This document shows, piece by piece, positions 15,600-23,311 of a DNA stretch of 42,572 nt. A program made the position numbers and the translations under genes. The notes under the pieces were generated by a model, which saw nothing but the letters and a program-made list of their open reading frames with translations, had not been told where the DNA came from and did no database searches. Positions within the stretch are counted from its first letter, which is position 1. Every line of letters begins with the position of its first letter. This DNA is from a virus: IMG/VR virus record IMGVR_UViG_3300032132_000001, positions 1 to 42,572 of that record; one strand, written 5' to 3'.

Positions 15600-16190
15600 C
15601 TAGAGTAGGTCTCCATCAATTTCATCGATATGCTCGGTCTCACAGTACCGAACATATGCCAACATTACATCTCCTACCTCCTTCATCAAGTTGGGATCAG
15701 CTAGTGCATATGGCTCATTTATGCGGAGCCCGTGGTGTTCAGCGTTGGTTGCTGGCTGGATGGTGAATCGGATGGCCTCCTTACGGTGATGCATCTTGAT
15801 CGTAGCGTAAGTGTTATAGATCATCCTGGACTGATTGCCACTCCAGCATTCCTTCATGTCGCGATTGACGATGGTGAGATCGGACCCAACCAGACGGGAA
15901 CCACGCCAGGTGGCGGTCCCCGTCACGATGAAGTCGCTCCATTTCAGCCCAGCCGACTCGATGCCTTCCAGCAGGACGGCTTTCATGATACGGATTTCTC
16001 TCAACCCCTGCCGTCGCTTTGGGTTATCGTAGGTCTCTACTCCTGTGACCTCAGCCTGGTGGATCTTGACAACTCGACCACCGTGCTTGACTCGGACGAA
16101 CCGGTTTACTAAATGGGACCTAGACCAGTCACTCTGGTCCCCCTGGACTTCGATCTCCAGCTGGAGCCTAACGATCGACTTCTTGTGCAT
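15600..16190 (-). CDS. hypothetical protein, 196 aa
   Basis: Starts MHKKSIVRLQLEIEVQGDQSD, a long beta-strand, then a basic GGRVVKIHQAEVTG region, FIVTGTATWRGSRLVGSDLTI and a helical C-terminus with ADPNLMKEVGDVMLAYVRYCE. The SD AAAGGAG is strong. No known family. It is the first gene after the 550-base non-coding stretch, so it may start a transcript. Confidence 0.65.
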   Translation of the reverse strand: MHKKSIVRLQLEIEVQGDQSDWSRSHLVNRFVRVKHGGRVVKIHQAEVTGVETYDNPKRRQGLREIRIMKAVLLEGIESAGLKWSDFIVTGTATWRGSRLVGSDLTIVNRDMKECWSGNQSRMIYNTYATIKMHHRKEAIRFTIQPATNAEHHGLRINEPYALADPNLMKEVGDVMLAYVRYCETEHIDEIDGDLL

Positions 16191-16277
16191 GGAGACTCCT
16201 TTTGATGGTGTTTTCGGGCCGCTTCTCAGCCTATCTGTGAAATACGACAGCCGAGGACTATTGGGTGTGCGCGCTCA

Positions 16278-16292
16278 CCGCCTTCGAGGCGG
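16278..16292 (-). other. small hairpin CCGCCT/AGGCGG
   Basis: Six base pairs with a 3-base loop, located directly after the stop of the doubtful frame ending at 16295 and about 90 bases upstream of the 16190 start. No T-run follows. Confidence 0.4.
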
Positions 16293-16294
16293 GC

Positions 16295-16625
16295 TCACGA
16301 TATGGTCTCGTATCTCTCCATAAACTTCCTAAGGAGTCCCTTGAAGTCGGGATGGAGGAAGTGGAGATGCAAGGATGAAGGATGGGATCCTTCATCTGGG
16401 GTTACGGGGGAGCGGTTGATCTGAACTATCAGCTGATCAATAGCTATCAGATATCGATTATGTATAGTACGAAATGATAACCTAGTCTGCTGATATCGAT
16501 GCTTCCCATTTGGGATCTGCAGGTTGTACAACTGCAAACACACCAATTGCAGTGGACTCCACTGGATCACCGGTCGCTGGGTGCGATCTAGATCAGACCA
16601 ATGAAAATCAGCAGGATATCGCATA
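16295..16625 (-). CDS. doubtful 109-codon open frame
   Basis: An ATG frame begins exactly after the T-run of a terminator and continues to TGA at 16295. It lacks a ribosome-binding site, and a perfect 10-bp hairpin lies inside it, which is unusual for coding sequence here. The predicted product is His/Leu/Gln-rich with LHLHFLHPDFKGLLRKFMERY at the end. It may be a chance frame in a regulatory gap; comparison with a related genome would settle it. Confidence 0.25.
16374..16396 (-). other. perfect 10-bp hairpin
   Basis: GATGAAGGAT and ATCCTTCATC pair around a CCC loop on the minus strand. There is no following T-run, so an RNA-structure or operator role is more likely than termination. Confidence 0.55.
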
Positions 16626-16654
16626 ACAAAGGGCTCCGGGCGAACCCGGAGCCC
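16625..16654 (-). terminator. strong intrinsic terminator
   Basis: GGGCTCCGGG and CCCGGAGCCC form a perfect 10-bp stem with the stable loop TTCG (minus strand), followed by TTTGTT. It ends the transcript carrying the coiled-coil gene at 16740. Confidence 0.85.
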
Positions 16655-16739
16655 CATTCTCTCCTTGCACGTACCCGCACCAGCTTAGACATGTGCGACC
16701 TATTGGTCACGTATTCAATGCTGGGTATAGGGTTAAGAG

Positions 16740-17450
16740 TTACGCTGGCTTGAGGGCCGGCTTGTACGGCTTGACGATGCCCTGGTCCATGACCTCCTGG
16801 GCCTTCTCCCGCACTTCGTCGTTGACGGAGCGCTGCTGATGGAAGGCGTCGGTCGGCGCGATCTTCTGCGTGACTTCGAAGTACTCACCGAAGACGTCGC
16901 TGCCGAAGGTCTCCACGAGCTTGCCGACGAACTCCGGGTCCTCCAGAGCTTTCGCAGCGACCTTGACTTCGCTCTTCTTGACGAAGAACTCGTCGTAGCG
17001 GTCACCGAAGGTCTCCTGCAGATCCTCTTCGAACTCGGTGCTGATGGGTGAGTACTGGTTCTTGGTGCTGACGACCACCATGCCGTCGATGGCTACCGAC
17101 GATTGGAATTCGCCCTTGGCGCACTCTTCCAGTCGCTTCTTCTCGGCCTCTGGGATGATCTGAGCTTCGGCCTGAGCCATCCGCGCCTTTGCATCCTTGA
17201 GATCGGCGTGAGCATCCTTCCACTGTCCGATGACGCCCTTCTCTGCGATACCTTCGATCTTCACCGACTTGGTGAGTTCGGGCGACATCTTGTCGCTGAG
17301 ATTCTCCAGCTCTTCCTGGAGCTTCTGGGCGCGATCAGGGATGATGGGAGCGACCAGCGTTGGAATGCTGACGTCCGGGGTTTTGGATTTGGACTTCTTC
17401 TTGGACTTGGGCTTCGCAGCCTTGCCCAACATATCATTAAGGTCTACCAT
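16740..17450 (-). CDS. hypothetical Lys-rich coiled-coil protein, 236 aa
   Basis: A basic N-terminus (KAAKPKSKKKSKSK, residues 10-23) precedes a helical coiled-coil region and an acidic globular part with VAIDGMVVVSTKNQYSP and FEEDLQETFGDRYDEFF. The end is Lys/Pro-rich. A DPEFVGKLVETFG segment resembles the FDP motif only loosely. The GAGGAG ribosome-binding site is good. It is flanked by terminators on both sides, so it may form its own transcript. This isolation and its solubility-type composition suggest a relatively abundant protein, which is speculation. Confidence 0.7.
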   Translation of the reverse strand: MVDLNDMLGKAAKPKSKKKSKSKTPDVSIPTLVAPIIPDRAQKLQEELENLSDKMSPELTKSVKIEGIAEKGVIGQWKDAHADLKDAKARMAQAEAQIIPEAEKKRLEECAKGEFQSSVAIDGMVVVSTKNQYSPISTEFEEDLQETFGDRYDEFFVKKSEVKVAAKALEDPEFVGKLVETFGSDVFGEYFEVTQKIAPTDAFHQQRSVNDEVREKAQEVMDQGIVKPYKPALKPA

Positions 17451-17472
17451 TGTCTCCTCGTTGCTATCGATA

Positions 17473-17509
17473 GGTAATAATTCGGGCGAGCCGGCGTGGC
17501 CCGCCCGAA
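17473..17509 (-). terminator. intrinsic terminator upstream of the coiled-coil gene
   Basis: TTCGGGCGGGCC and GGCTCGCCCGAA form a 12-bp stem with one G-U pair and a 5-base loop, followed by TTATTA on the minus strand. It follows the VWA gene and precedes the start at 17450 by about 23 bases, so it may also act as an attenuator in the leader. Confidence 0.65.
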
Positions 17510-17558
17510 AAGGGAGATTGGGAGAGGTGACGGCCTCTCAGAGGTGGGAGATACCTCT

Positions 17559-17577
17559 GGCGACCAGAACGGTCGCC
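17559..17577 (-). other. 7-bp leader hairpin
   Basis: GGCGACC/GGTCGCC with loop GTTCT (minus strand) in the gap between the VWA and coiled-coil genes. It is the middle one of three hairpins there. Confidence 0.5.
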
Positions 17578-17585
17578 GTCGTTCT

Positions 17586-17594
17586 TCAGATACC
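17586..17594 (-). promoter_or_regulatory. GGTATCTGA leader motif, copy 3
   Basis: Minus strand GCAGGTATCTGA, identical over 12 bases to the copy upstream of the VWA gene at 18999. It lies 11 bases after the VWA stop codon. Confidence 0.3.
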
Positions 17595-17616
17595 TGCAGG
17601 GGGCTTAATCCCTGCA
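17595..17616 (-). other. hairpin overlapping the VWA stop codon
   Basis: TGCAGGG and CCCTGCA flank an 8-base loop that contains the TAA of the VWA gene. It ends exactly where the GGTATCTGA motif begins. Confidence 0.45.
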
Positions 17617-18984
17617 ACTTAGCTGGATCTTTCGGCCCCACGGGGGCTCAACATCGGTGTTGATGCACCATAGGACAGGGAACGGGGGAGGTTCGGGGAA
17701 TCCTGCGTATCCATCAGTCAGGATGATGTTCACCCGGCCAACCACGCTGTGTTCGATGATACCATTGATGGCGATGTCGAAGCTCGTTCCTCCTCGTCCG
17801 TGGATCTTGATTTTCCTCCAGTCGCCACGGTGGTAGATATCGATCGCCTGGATCGCGTGGTCGAACTGTACCACGGTGATCTTGAACTTAGCGCTCATCG
17901 ATTCGATTTCTGCGAAGAACTGTTTGATCAGTTCATCTGAGACTGACCCTGAAGTGTCCACCAGCAGGGTGAGCGGTACACTTGCGTGATTGCTCTTGCC
18001 AGGGACCCCGAAGGTGTCGTGGCGTCGGCTTCGGCGGGCGTACGTCTTGCGCTTGCCTCCCAGCTTGCGCCCCACGTACTGCTTCAGTTCCGACTTCCAG
18101 TTGACCTGTGGGTCCTTGAGGGCTTCGATTGCTCCCACCAAGTGCCCTGGGATGTCACCAGCAGAGGTGGACTGCTGCACCATATCCCTGACGACTTGTC
18201 GTGCTTCGTCAGAGTCCGCAGTGGAGGTGTCCCAGATCGAGTGGTCGTCAATCAGCACGCCGTCGAGGAAGTCACCCATACCACCAGCACAGGCGTCACA
18301 TCCACCGCCCTTCTGCTTGTCTTGGTCTCCTTGGCCTCCACCCTTCTGGCCCTTGCCCTTCTTCTGGCCTCCGCCTCCACCCTTGCCATCTACACCTCGT
18401 CCACACTTGGGGCACTTGATGTTCTCTCGTGCCCATTTGTAGACCTCTTCAGAACTAGACTCTTGCGGCGGTCCGTTCTTGGTGGGGAAGTAAACCGCCT
18501 CACCATACTTCGGCTTGCCCTTCGCGTCTAGCTCGTGTTCCCCATCCTTGTTGAAGATCGGAATAGGTGGGAGCTTCTTGATGCGCGGCCTCTCCTTGGG
18601 GCCGTTGAGTACGGCATCGCATGACCAGTTGAACAGTTCTGGGTGCTTGGTGCCACCACGTACGATGTGCATACGTACCACATGCTCCACCTCGTGGATC
18701 AGCACGGCGATCAGCGCGTTATTCTGGGCATCCGTTCGGTTAGCAGCGATAGCTGCCACGAACAACGGGCTCCACAGGCACTCCACACGGCCACCAGCCA
18801 TCATCCGGACGCCCATCGTGGGCACTTGGCGCGATTCTTTCCAGTCGATGAGTGAACACATGGTGCCGTACCACGGCTTTGTGGTGAGCAACTTACACCT
18901 TGCGTTCATTAGGATCTCGCCAGCCTCATCTACTGCCGCTTTCGCGTCTTCGATTGAGGGCGGCGTGTATTTCTTGTCAGCCAT
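17605..18984 (-). CDS. VWA-domain protein with DUF2201-type metallopeptidase-like N-terminus
   Basis: 459 residues. The N-terminal domain has HEVEH (97-101) followed by VVRMH, the zinc-metallopeptidase-like helix of DUF2201 (COG3864) proteins. A Gly/Lys/Gln-rich hinge with CPKCGRG and a CDAC pair follows. The C-terminal VWA domain has the MIDAS start LLVDTSGSVSDE, a GRGGTSFD stretch (MIDAS threonine) and ILTDGYAGF. In bacteria such proteins pair with a MoxR-type AAA+ ATPase to remodel or activate targets; a MoxR-like gene lies upstream at 21111. The SD GGAGG precedes ATG 18984. Confidence 0.85.
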   Translation of the reverse strand: MADKKYTPPSIEDAKAAVDEAGEILMNARCKLLTTKPWYGTMCSLIDWKESRQVPTMGVRMMAGGRVECLWSPLFVAAIAANRTDAQNNALIAVLIHEVEHVVRMHIVRGGTKHPELFNWSCDAVLNGPKERPRIKKLPPIPIFNKDGEHELDAKGKPKYGEAVYFPTKNGPPQESSSEEVYKWARENIKCPKCGRGVDGKGGGGGQKKGKGQKGGGQGDQDKQKGGGCDACAGGMGDFLDGVLIDDHSIWDTSTADSDEARQVVRDMVQQSTSAGDIPGHLVGAIEALKDPQVNWKSELKQYVGRKLGGKRKTYARRSRRHDTFGVPGKSNHASVPLTLLVDTSGSVSDELIKQFFAEIESMSAKFKITVVQFDHAIQAIDIYHRGDWRKIKIHGRGGTSFDIAINGIIEHSVVGRVNIILTDGYAGFPEPPPFPVLWCINTDVEPPWGRKIQLSCRD

Positions 18985-18998
18985 CGTTCCTCCGCTTC

Positions 18999-19007
18999 TC
19001 AGATACC
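18999..19007 (-). promoter_or_regulatory. GGTATCTGA leader motif, copy 4
   Basis: Minus strand GCAGGTATCTGA, 15 bases upstream of the VWA start codon. If it is a -10 element, transcription would begin just before the ribosome-binding site. Confidence 0.3.
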
Positions 19008-19030
19008 TGCGGCAGAGATTATTTGTACCG

Positions 19031-19951
19031 CTAGAGCGATTTGCTCACATGCTTCGCGATCCATTTCTTCTGCTTGGCGTCTAGTGGGTATGGTCTACAA
19101 CGAAACTTCACAGTCTTCACATTGTCTTCTGGTGATAATGCAGTTCCACGAGGGGTATCTACTGTGTACTCATGCACACGGTAGTAGATGTCGTTGTAAA
19201 CCACGAATAGATCACATCTATTTTGTGCGAATAGGACTATGAAATCGGAGCAAGGGTCAGCTAGTTGTTCTTGGTTGGGAGGCTTCACCGTAAAGATAGT
19301 ATTACCATCGACCTCTTGCCAGCCCTTTAGCAAGCCCAACTTACCCTCACAAGTCCTGCTTGCCTTTCCTGAGGGCTCATAGGTGAGATCAGACATGCTA
19401 ACTGGACGATGATATGAGGCTGGTTTTGGTAACCTTGACTCTTTACAAGCTGCAATACCATCGTCCATTAGTGCGAAGAGCCATTCTATCGTTTCCTGTG
19501 GAAGGTCTAGCTTAGCCACAATAGCGAATTTCTGCTTCTTCCTGTTCTTGATGGCGATTACGCCATAGAATTCAGCATCCTTGTAGATCAGAGTGTTCCT
19601 ACCATTCTGTGCTAGATACAAGGTGTTGAATTCACCGATATCAGGATATGGGACCTTAGTTTGACGATGGACTTTCTCTACCGTCCATCCCCAGCACTGA
19701 GGCCCCTTAGTACGATACCCATTACTATCTAGTATGTCCACCCGAATGCTGGATAGGGTATAGGTCGGGCCGACGTCATTGTTGTGGAAGAATCCGAGGA
19801 CTCCAGGTTTGAAGATCTCGGAATGCTCACCACCAATCTGTTCGATCTCGGTTATTTCGATAGGATGGAAACTGAAACCGATAGCGGCTGCCCTCGGGGG
19901 CTTGGGCAGCCTATTCCAGGTATGGTTCCAATTGGCGTCTGCCATACTCAT
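19031..19951 (-). CDS. hypothetical protein between VWA and radical SAM genes, 306 aa
   Basis: A mixed alpha/beta protein starting MSMADANWNHTWNRLPKPPR. It includes GFSFHPIEITEIEQIGG, RNTLIYKDAEFYGVIAIKNR, LDLPQETIEWLFALMDDG, and near the end FIVLFAQNRCDLFVVYNDIYYRVHEYTV. The ATG at 19951 overlaps the radical SAM stop as ATGA, so the two are probably co-translated. No family was recognised. Because it is locked into the MoxR/radical SAM/VWA block it may be part of that system, by position only. Confidence 0.65.
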   Translation of the reverse strand: MSMADANWNHTWNRLPKPPRAAAIGFSFHPIEITEIEQIGGEHSEIFKPGVLGFFHNNDVGPTYTLSSIRVDILDSNGYRTKGPQCWGWTVEKVHRQTKVPYPDIGEFNTLYLAQNGRNTLIYKDAEFYGVIAIKNRKKQKFAIVAKLDLPQETIEWLFALMDDGIAACKESRLPKPASYHRPVSMSDLTYEPSGKASRTCEGKLGLLKGWQEVDGNTIFTVKPPNQEQLADPCSDFIVLFAQNRCDLFVVYNDIYYRVHEYTVDTPRGTALSPEDNVKTVKFRCRPYPLDAKQKKWIAKHVSKSL

Positions 19952-20979
19952 GCAGTGTCTCCCCAATCTAGATCTGCCAGGCCAGGCATCTCAGTGTATC
20001 CGTAGTCCTTGATAGGAAGAGATTTACGTGCAGTGATCTTCTTCTTTCCCTGCTTGGTAAAGGTGTCCACGATCTTCTTGATCACGTTACCTTCTTCGTT
20101 GCGGACATGTTCCCCGGACTTCACCAGGAACTCCTTGTCCGGGTCGGAGAACTTGCCCTTTACCTTCTTGGCAGGGCCTTCTAGGAGCTGCTCGGTGTCG
20201 AAGTAGTGGAGGGGCTTGGACTTGATGCCCTTTGCTCCTCTCTCCCTCGCCGCTGCCCAGATCGCCTCAGCAACCGACCAACGCTTCTCTTCCAGCTCCT
20301 CGATGGTCTCGCAGCCTGCTTCTTCCTCAGGCTTAAGGAACATCGGCATCGCCATCGCACGAGTCCAGATGCCGGCCTCGGAAAGCTCCTCGATCAACTT
20401 CAGGCGACGCTTGACTGATGGTGTGCGATCCTCCCACACTTTCTTCAGTTCCTCATCCAACGTCGTGATCGTGATCTCGGCCTGCAGACACTTCAACTCT
20501 TTCAAGAGTTCCAGATCCTCCAAGATGAGTGGAGATTTGGTGACGATACTGATGGCCCACAGTGTACCATGGTCTTCTTGCTCTTCCAAGAATGCCCTTA
20601 GCACGTTGTGCATTAGACCCACGTCTTCCATGTCCAGGCCGTGCCCCTTTTTGGGGTATTGTTCGTCGGTTTTGATAGCCTTGATCATTCTGGGGTGGTA
20701 CACCTCAGACGCAACACCAATCTGGACACGGCGAAGGTGAAGCGGGAGGGTGCGCAGCTTCGCGAGCTGTCGCGCGAGCTTCTTGGCGATCTTGGCTTTG
20801 TACCCCATCGTCTCACCTAGGGTGGACGACTGGTTGAAGGGGAAACTTCGCAGATAACAGTATCGACAGTTGAAGAGACAGCCGATTGCAGGGTTGCAGG
20901 TGTAGGGAAAGTTGTAAGTGTTGACCTTACTTTGGCGAGTAAGGGCGGGGCTAGTCCCCTTAGACTGAAAAACTTCCAT
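19948..20979 (-). CDS. radical SAM enzyme, SplB/COG1533-like (1 of 2)
   Basis: 343 residues. The cluster motif is CNPAIGCLFNCRYCYLR with Cys34, Cys38 and Cys41 in C-x3-C-x2-C spacing, plus the upstream Cys28 and GC typical of the SplB/Rv2578c-like group. These enzymes bind a 4Fe-4S cluster and cleave S-adenosylmethionine to a radical; spore photoproduct lyase repairs DNA this way. Later motifs are LRRVQIGVASEVYHP, WAISIVTKSPLILED, LQAEITITTLDEE and MAMPMFLKPEEE. Many COG1533 members have no known substrate, so a DNA-repair function is not claimed. A paralogous gene lies at 34084. The SD CAGGAGG precedes ATG 20979. Confidence 0.82.
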   Translation of the reverse strand: MEVFQSKGTSPALTRQSKVNTYNFPYTCNPAIGCLFNCRYCYLRSFPFNQSSTLGETMGYKAKIAKKLARQLAKLRTLPLHLRRVQIGVASEVYHPRMIKAIKTDEQYPKKGHGLDMEDVGLMHNVLRAFLEEQEDHGTLWAISIVTKSPLILEDLELLKELKCLQAEITITTLDEELKKVWEDRTPSVKRRLKLIEELSEAGIWTRAMAMPMFLKPEEEAGCETIEELEEKRWSVAEAIWAAARERGAKGIKSKPLHYFDTEQLLEGPAKKVKGKFSDPDKEFLVKSGEHVRNEEGNVIKKIVDTFTKQGKKKITARKSLPIKDYGYTEMPGLADLDWGDTA

Positions 20980-21047
20980 GTTCGCCTCCTGTTTGCGGAT
21001 ATTTCTTGGATACAGCGCCCCGAGGGCATCCCAACCCAGACATGGAT

Positions 21048-21067
21048 TATCCCCTAGAGTGGGGATA
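21048..21067 (-). other. 7-bp hairpin in the radical SAM leader
   Basis: TATCCCC and GGGGATA pair around a 6-base loop, immediately downstream of the 13-base-element hairpin at 21069-21104. The two hairpins are stacked in tandem in the 131-base gap after the MoxR-like gene. Confidence 0.5.
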
Positions 21068-21068
21068 G

Positions 21069-21104
21069 TGGGAGCCGTGGCGACTCAACGTGCCACGGCT
21101 CCCA
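21069..21104 (-). repeat. 13-base element copy 3, inside a 13-bp hairpin
   Basis: Core CCGTGGCACGTTG at 21098-21086 on the minus strand. The flanks pair as TGGGAGCCGTGGC with GCCACGGCTCCCA, so here half of the element is in the stem, unlike copy 2 where it is the loop. Six bases separate it from the MoxR stop at 21111. Confidence 0.85.
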
Positions 21105-21110
21105 GGGGGC

Positions 21111-22439
21111 CTACTTCTTGCCCCAGGCCACGTCCTGCATGAGGTCGGCCAGGTCCTTACGCTTGTTCAGCGCACCCATCCAGCCGAGACCGCCACCCAA
21201 GTCGCCGGTCTGCTTGAACCGCAAGGCGATCCGTCGCAGGTTCTCGTTAGAGATAACCGACGCACCCAAGCTCTGAGTCTCCTCACCCACCAGCTGACGA
21301 CCGAGCATCACCGCCAGGTCTCGGTCACGCTGTGCGCACAGCCACTGCATGAAGTCCAAGACGTTCTTGACGATCTTCTTGTCGCTGCTGTGCTCCCGCG
21401 CGTTGCTCACGATACCCCACGTGAGACCGGCGAGCTGCGGGCGCTTCCACTTGCTGAGCTTGCTGGAGAACGGGGTCACACCCCGATCCAGGATATCCTT
21501 CGGCACCACTTCCGCCGAGAAGCTGAGGTAACCACGCGCCAGGCCCTGACCAACCAGGCCGGCAATGACTTCCTCGTACACATCCCGTACATCCTGCGGG
21601 AGGTCGTCCGAGTCGGAGATCACGGCCTCGACACGGGCCACCATATCCCACGCACGGGGCGAAGGCTTGATGGTGAATCCGTAGTCACCCTTGATCTCGC
21701 CCATCAGGTTCTTCTTGTCGAACCCGACGAACTGCAAGATACGGTCAGCCTGCTCACCGTACTTGCCGACCATGTACTCCGTCCAGTCCTGCGCCGCAGC
21801 ATCACCACCAACGGTGACGTTCAGGTGGCAGAACCGGTCGAGGAATGCCTCATCGGTGAAGTTGTTGACGACGTAGTTGCCGCCTTCCGCGTTCATGTAG
21901 TTACCAGCACAGGCGATCATCCAGCCTGACGGTACGGTGTACATGCCCACAGCGCGGTCCAGCACGAGCTGGAAGCTAGCCTGCAGCACGTCATCTTCCG
22001 AGCGGTTGATCTCGTCCAGGAACGCGATCCCCCGGTGCAGGTCGATGTCCACGCTCTTGCACTTGGGGCATTCTTCCGGCAGCTCACCAGTCAGCTGGTA
22101 GTCGCCATTCTTGCCGAACTTCTCACCGCATTCGCAGCAAGCATATTCACCATGCGGCAGCTCTGCCGGGGGCAGGTACCGGGTGACATGGTTGCCGTAG
22201 TCATCTTCGTGCTTCTCGGGCAAGCCACGGATGTCGGGCGCTTCACACTGGCTCAGGCGCAGGTCAATGAACCCCCACTTGAGCTTGGAGGGATTACCAT
22301 CGCGGAGGCGGTGGAAGTTCTCCGTCGTGATCTGCTTGACGCCCTGTGACTTGCCGATGCCACGGTGACCCCAGAGCATAGGGGTGACACCGGCTGCACC
22401 GCACAATTGGACGGCGAGCTTCGCTTTCGAGATATTCAT
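21111..22439 (-). CDS. MoxR-like AAA+ ATPase with zinc-ribbon insertion
   Basis: 442 residues. Walker A is GHRGIGKS (24-31), Walker B GIAFLDEIN (137-145), sensor-1 region ACAGNYMNAEGG. Between Walker A and B an insert carries C-x2-C at residues 101/104 and 124/127, a zinc ribbon not usual for this family. MoxR ATPases act as chaperone-like partners of VWA proteins; the VWA/metallopeptidase gene downstream (17605) fits that pairing. Two genes, an unknown and a radical SAM enzyme, separate them. It follows a terminator and has its own 65-base leader. Substrate unknown. Confidence 0.87.
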   Translation of the reverse strand: MNISKAKLAVQLCGAAGVTPMLWGHRGIGKSQGVKQITTENFHRLRDGNPSKLKWGFIDLRLSQCEAPDIRGLPEKHEDDYGNHVTRYLPPAELPHGEYACCECGEKFGKNGDYQLTGELPEECPKCKSVDIDLHRGIAFLDEINRSEDDVLQASFQLVLDRAVGMYTVPSGWMIACAGNYMNAEGGNYVVNNFTDEAFLDRFCHLNVTVGGDAAAQDWTEYMVGKYGEQADRILQFVGFDKKNLMGEIKGDYGFTIKPSPRAWDMVARVEAVISDSDDLPQDVRDVYEEVIAGLVGQGLARGYLSFSAEVVPKDILDRGVTPFSSKLSKWKRPQLAGLTWGIVSNAREHSSDKKIVKNVLDFMQWLCAQRDRDLAVMLGRQLVGEETQSLGASVISNENLRRIALRFKQTGDLGGGLGWMGALNKRKDLADLMQDVAWGKK

Positions 22440-22502
22440 ACTTTCTTACTCCTACATCTATTACGGACCAGCCTCAACGGCGAGCTGAGATTGCTCATCA
22501 TC

Positions 22503-22534
22503 TAATAACCCTGCAGGTTACTCTACTGCAGGGT
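22503..22534 (-). terminator. intrinsic terminator between the 22563 gene and the MoxR gene
   Basis: CCCTGCAG and CTGCAGGG pair around a 9-base loop with one extra A-T pair, followed by TTATTAG on the minus strand. It separates the long upstream run of genes from the MoxR/VWA block. Confidence 0.65.
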
Positions 22535-22562
22535 GTTCGATGGCCTTGCGAAGCTTTATGTC

Positions 22563-22988
22563 CTAGGGACCAGACGGTTGCTGCTGTTGCGGGATATTTA
22601 CCAGGTGACGGCAGTTAGGATAAGTGGAGCAGCCCCAGAAGGGCCCACGCCGACCAGTCCTGTAAACCATCGCCGAATTGCACTGTTGACATACGGGAGC
22701 CTGCAGACCATTTGGCGGCGCAGGGTTGGTATGGGGTTGGCTCGGAGCCGGTGTCTGAGCAGGAGCCTGTGGAGCGGGTTGGGTGAAAGCTGGTTGAGGG
22801 GGACCAGCCGGTCGCAACGCGGCCTGCTTCCTATCCTCTCGGTACCTCTCGGCCCTGAGCAGCTCCAACCCAGCGACGAATAGCGCTGTGGTTTGTTCGC
22901 TTGGGAGAGCCAGCTGCGTGTGGAAGTGAGTGTAGAGATTGGCGAGTTCAGTGAGGAACTCTTTCTCACTTGTGATTTCGATTGGCAT
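22563..22988 (-). CDS. protein with topoisomerase-type C4 zinc finger
   Basis: 141 residues. The N-terminal 60 are helical (LANLYTHFHTQLALPSEQTT). A Pro/Ala/Gln-rich linker (62-92) follows. The C-terminus has CQQC, then GPFWGCSTYPNC, the C-x2-C...C-x5-C finger found at the C-terminus of bacterial topoisomerase I and in some helicase or nuclease accessory proteins. It probably binds single-stranded DNA. The final residues are Gln-rich. No catalytic domain is present. Confidence 0.8.
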   Translation of the reverse strand: MPIEITSEKEFLTELANLYTHFHTQLALPSEQTTALFVAGLELLRAERYREDRKQAALRPAGPPQPAFTQPAPQAPAQTPAPSQPHTNPAPPNGLQAPVCQQCNSAMVYRTGRRGPFWGCSTYPNCRHLVNIPQQQQPSGP

Positions 22989-22989
22989 A

Positions 22990-23298
22990 TTAGCCTCCGA
23001 ACCTATCTTCCCACATTTCCTCTTGTTCTTGGATACGCAGGATTTCGTGTTGTAGATGGTAGACTCGTAGGAGCCTCATATCGTTCTCGATGGAGGCTCT
23101 TAGAATATAGCCCTTCCCATCACATCCACCACAGGGTAGGAATGATTCGAATAGATCCATGAACTGCCCCTTGGTTCCTTTACAGGTGAGGCAAGTTACC
23201 CTGCGTGCGACCAGCTCTACTGTTCTTGTGTGACCTGGCTTTCCAACCCAAATATTAGTGGCTGGGTCAATCCACATATCGAACTTGATCTTGTCCAT
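22990..23298 (-). CDS. DnaJ-type zinc-finger protein, 102 aa
   Basis: Two CxxCxGxG-like knuckles, CLTCKGTKG and CGGCDGKG, lie 21 residues apart as in the DnaJ cysteine-rich domain. The surrounding parts are a beta-rich N-terminus (TRTVELVARRVT) and an amphipathic C-terminal helix (LLRVYHLQHEILRIQEQEE). Similar pairs occur in the proteins at 32303 and 39655. It may bind unfolded polypeptide or nucleic acid; no J domain is present. Confidence 0.75.
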   Translation of the reverse strand: MDKIKFDMWIDPATNIWVGKPGHTRTVELVARRVTCLTCKGTKGQFMDLFESFLPCGGCDGKGYILRASIENDMRLLRVYHLQHEILRIQEQEEMWEDRFGG

Positions 23299-23311
23299 GG
23301 CCTATTCCGGC

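Larger units (their letters stand above)
16191..16739 (-). other. 550-base regulatory-looking gap: hairpins, repeats, terminator
   Basis: Most of this interval lacks a convincing gene. In minus-strand order it holds a perfect terminator (16654-16625), an AT-rich stretch (about 16440-16510) with two copies of ATATCGAT and two of CTGATAG plus the palindrome ATCAGCTGAT, a 10-bp hairpin with a 3-base loop (16396-16374), and a 6-bp hairpin (16292-16278). A TACTATACATAAT stretch near 16465 could be a -10 region. Together this looks like a transcription restart with an operator-like area upstream of the gene at 16190. Function is inferred. Confidence 0.45.

Noticed and set aside
21090-21929. Plus-strand frame of 279 codons opposite the MoxR gene
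   Set aside because: Leu/Val/His-rich shadow of a clear AAA+ ATPase.
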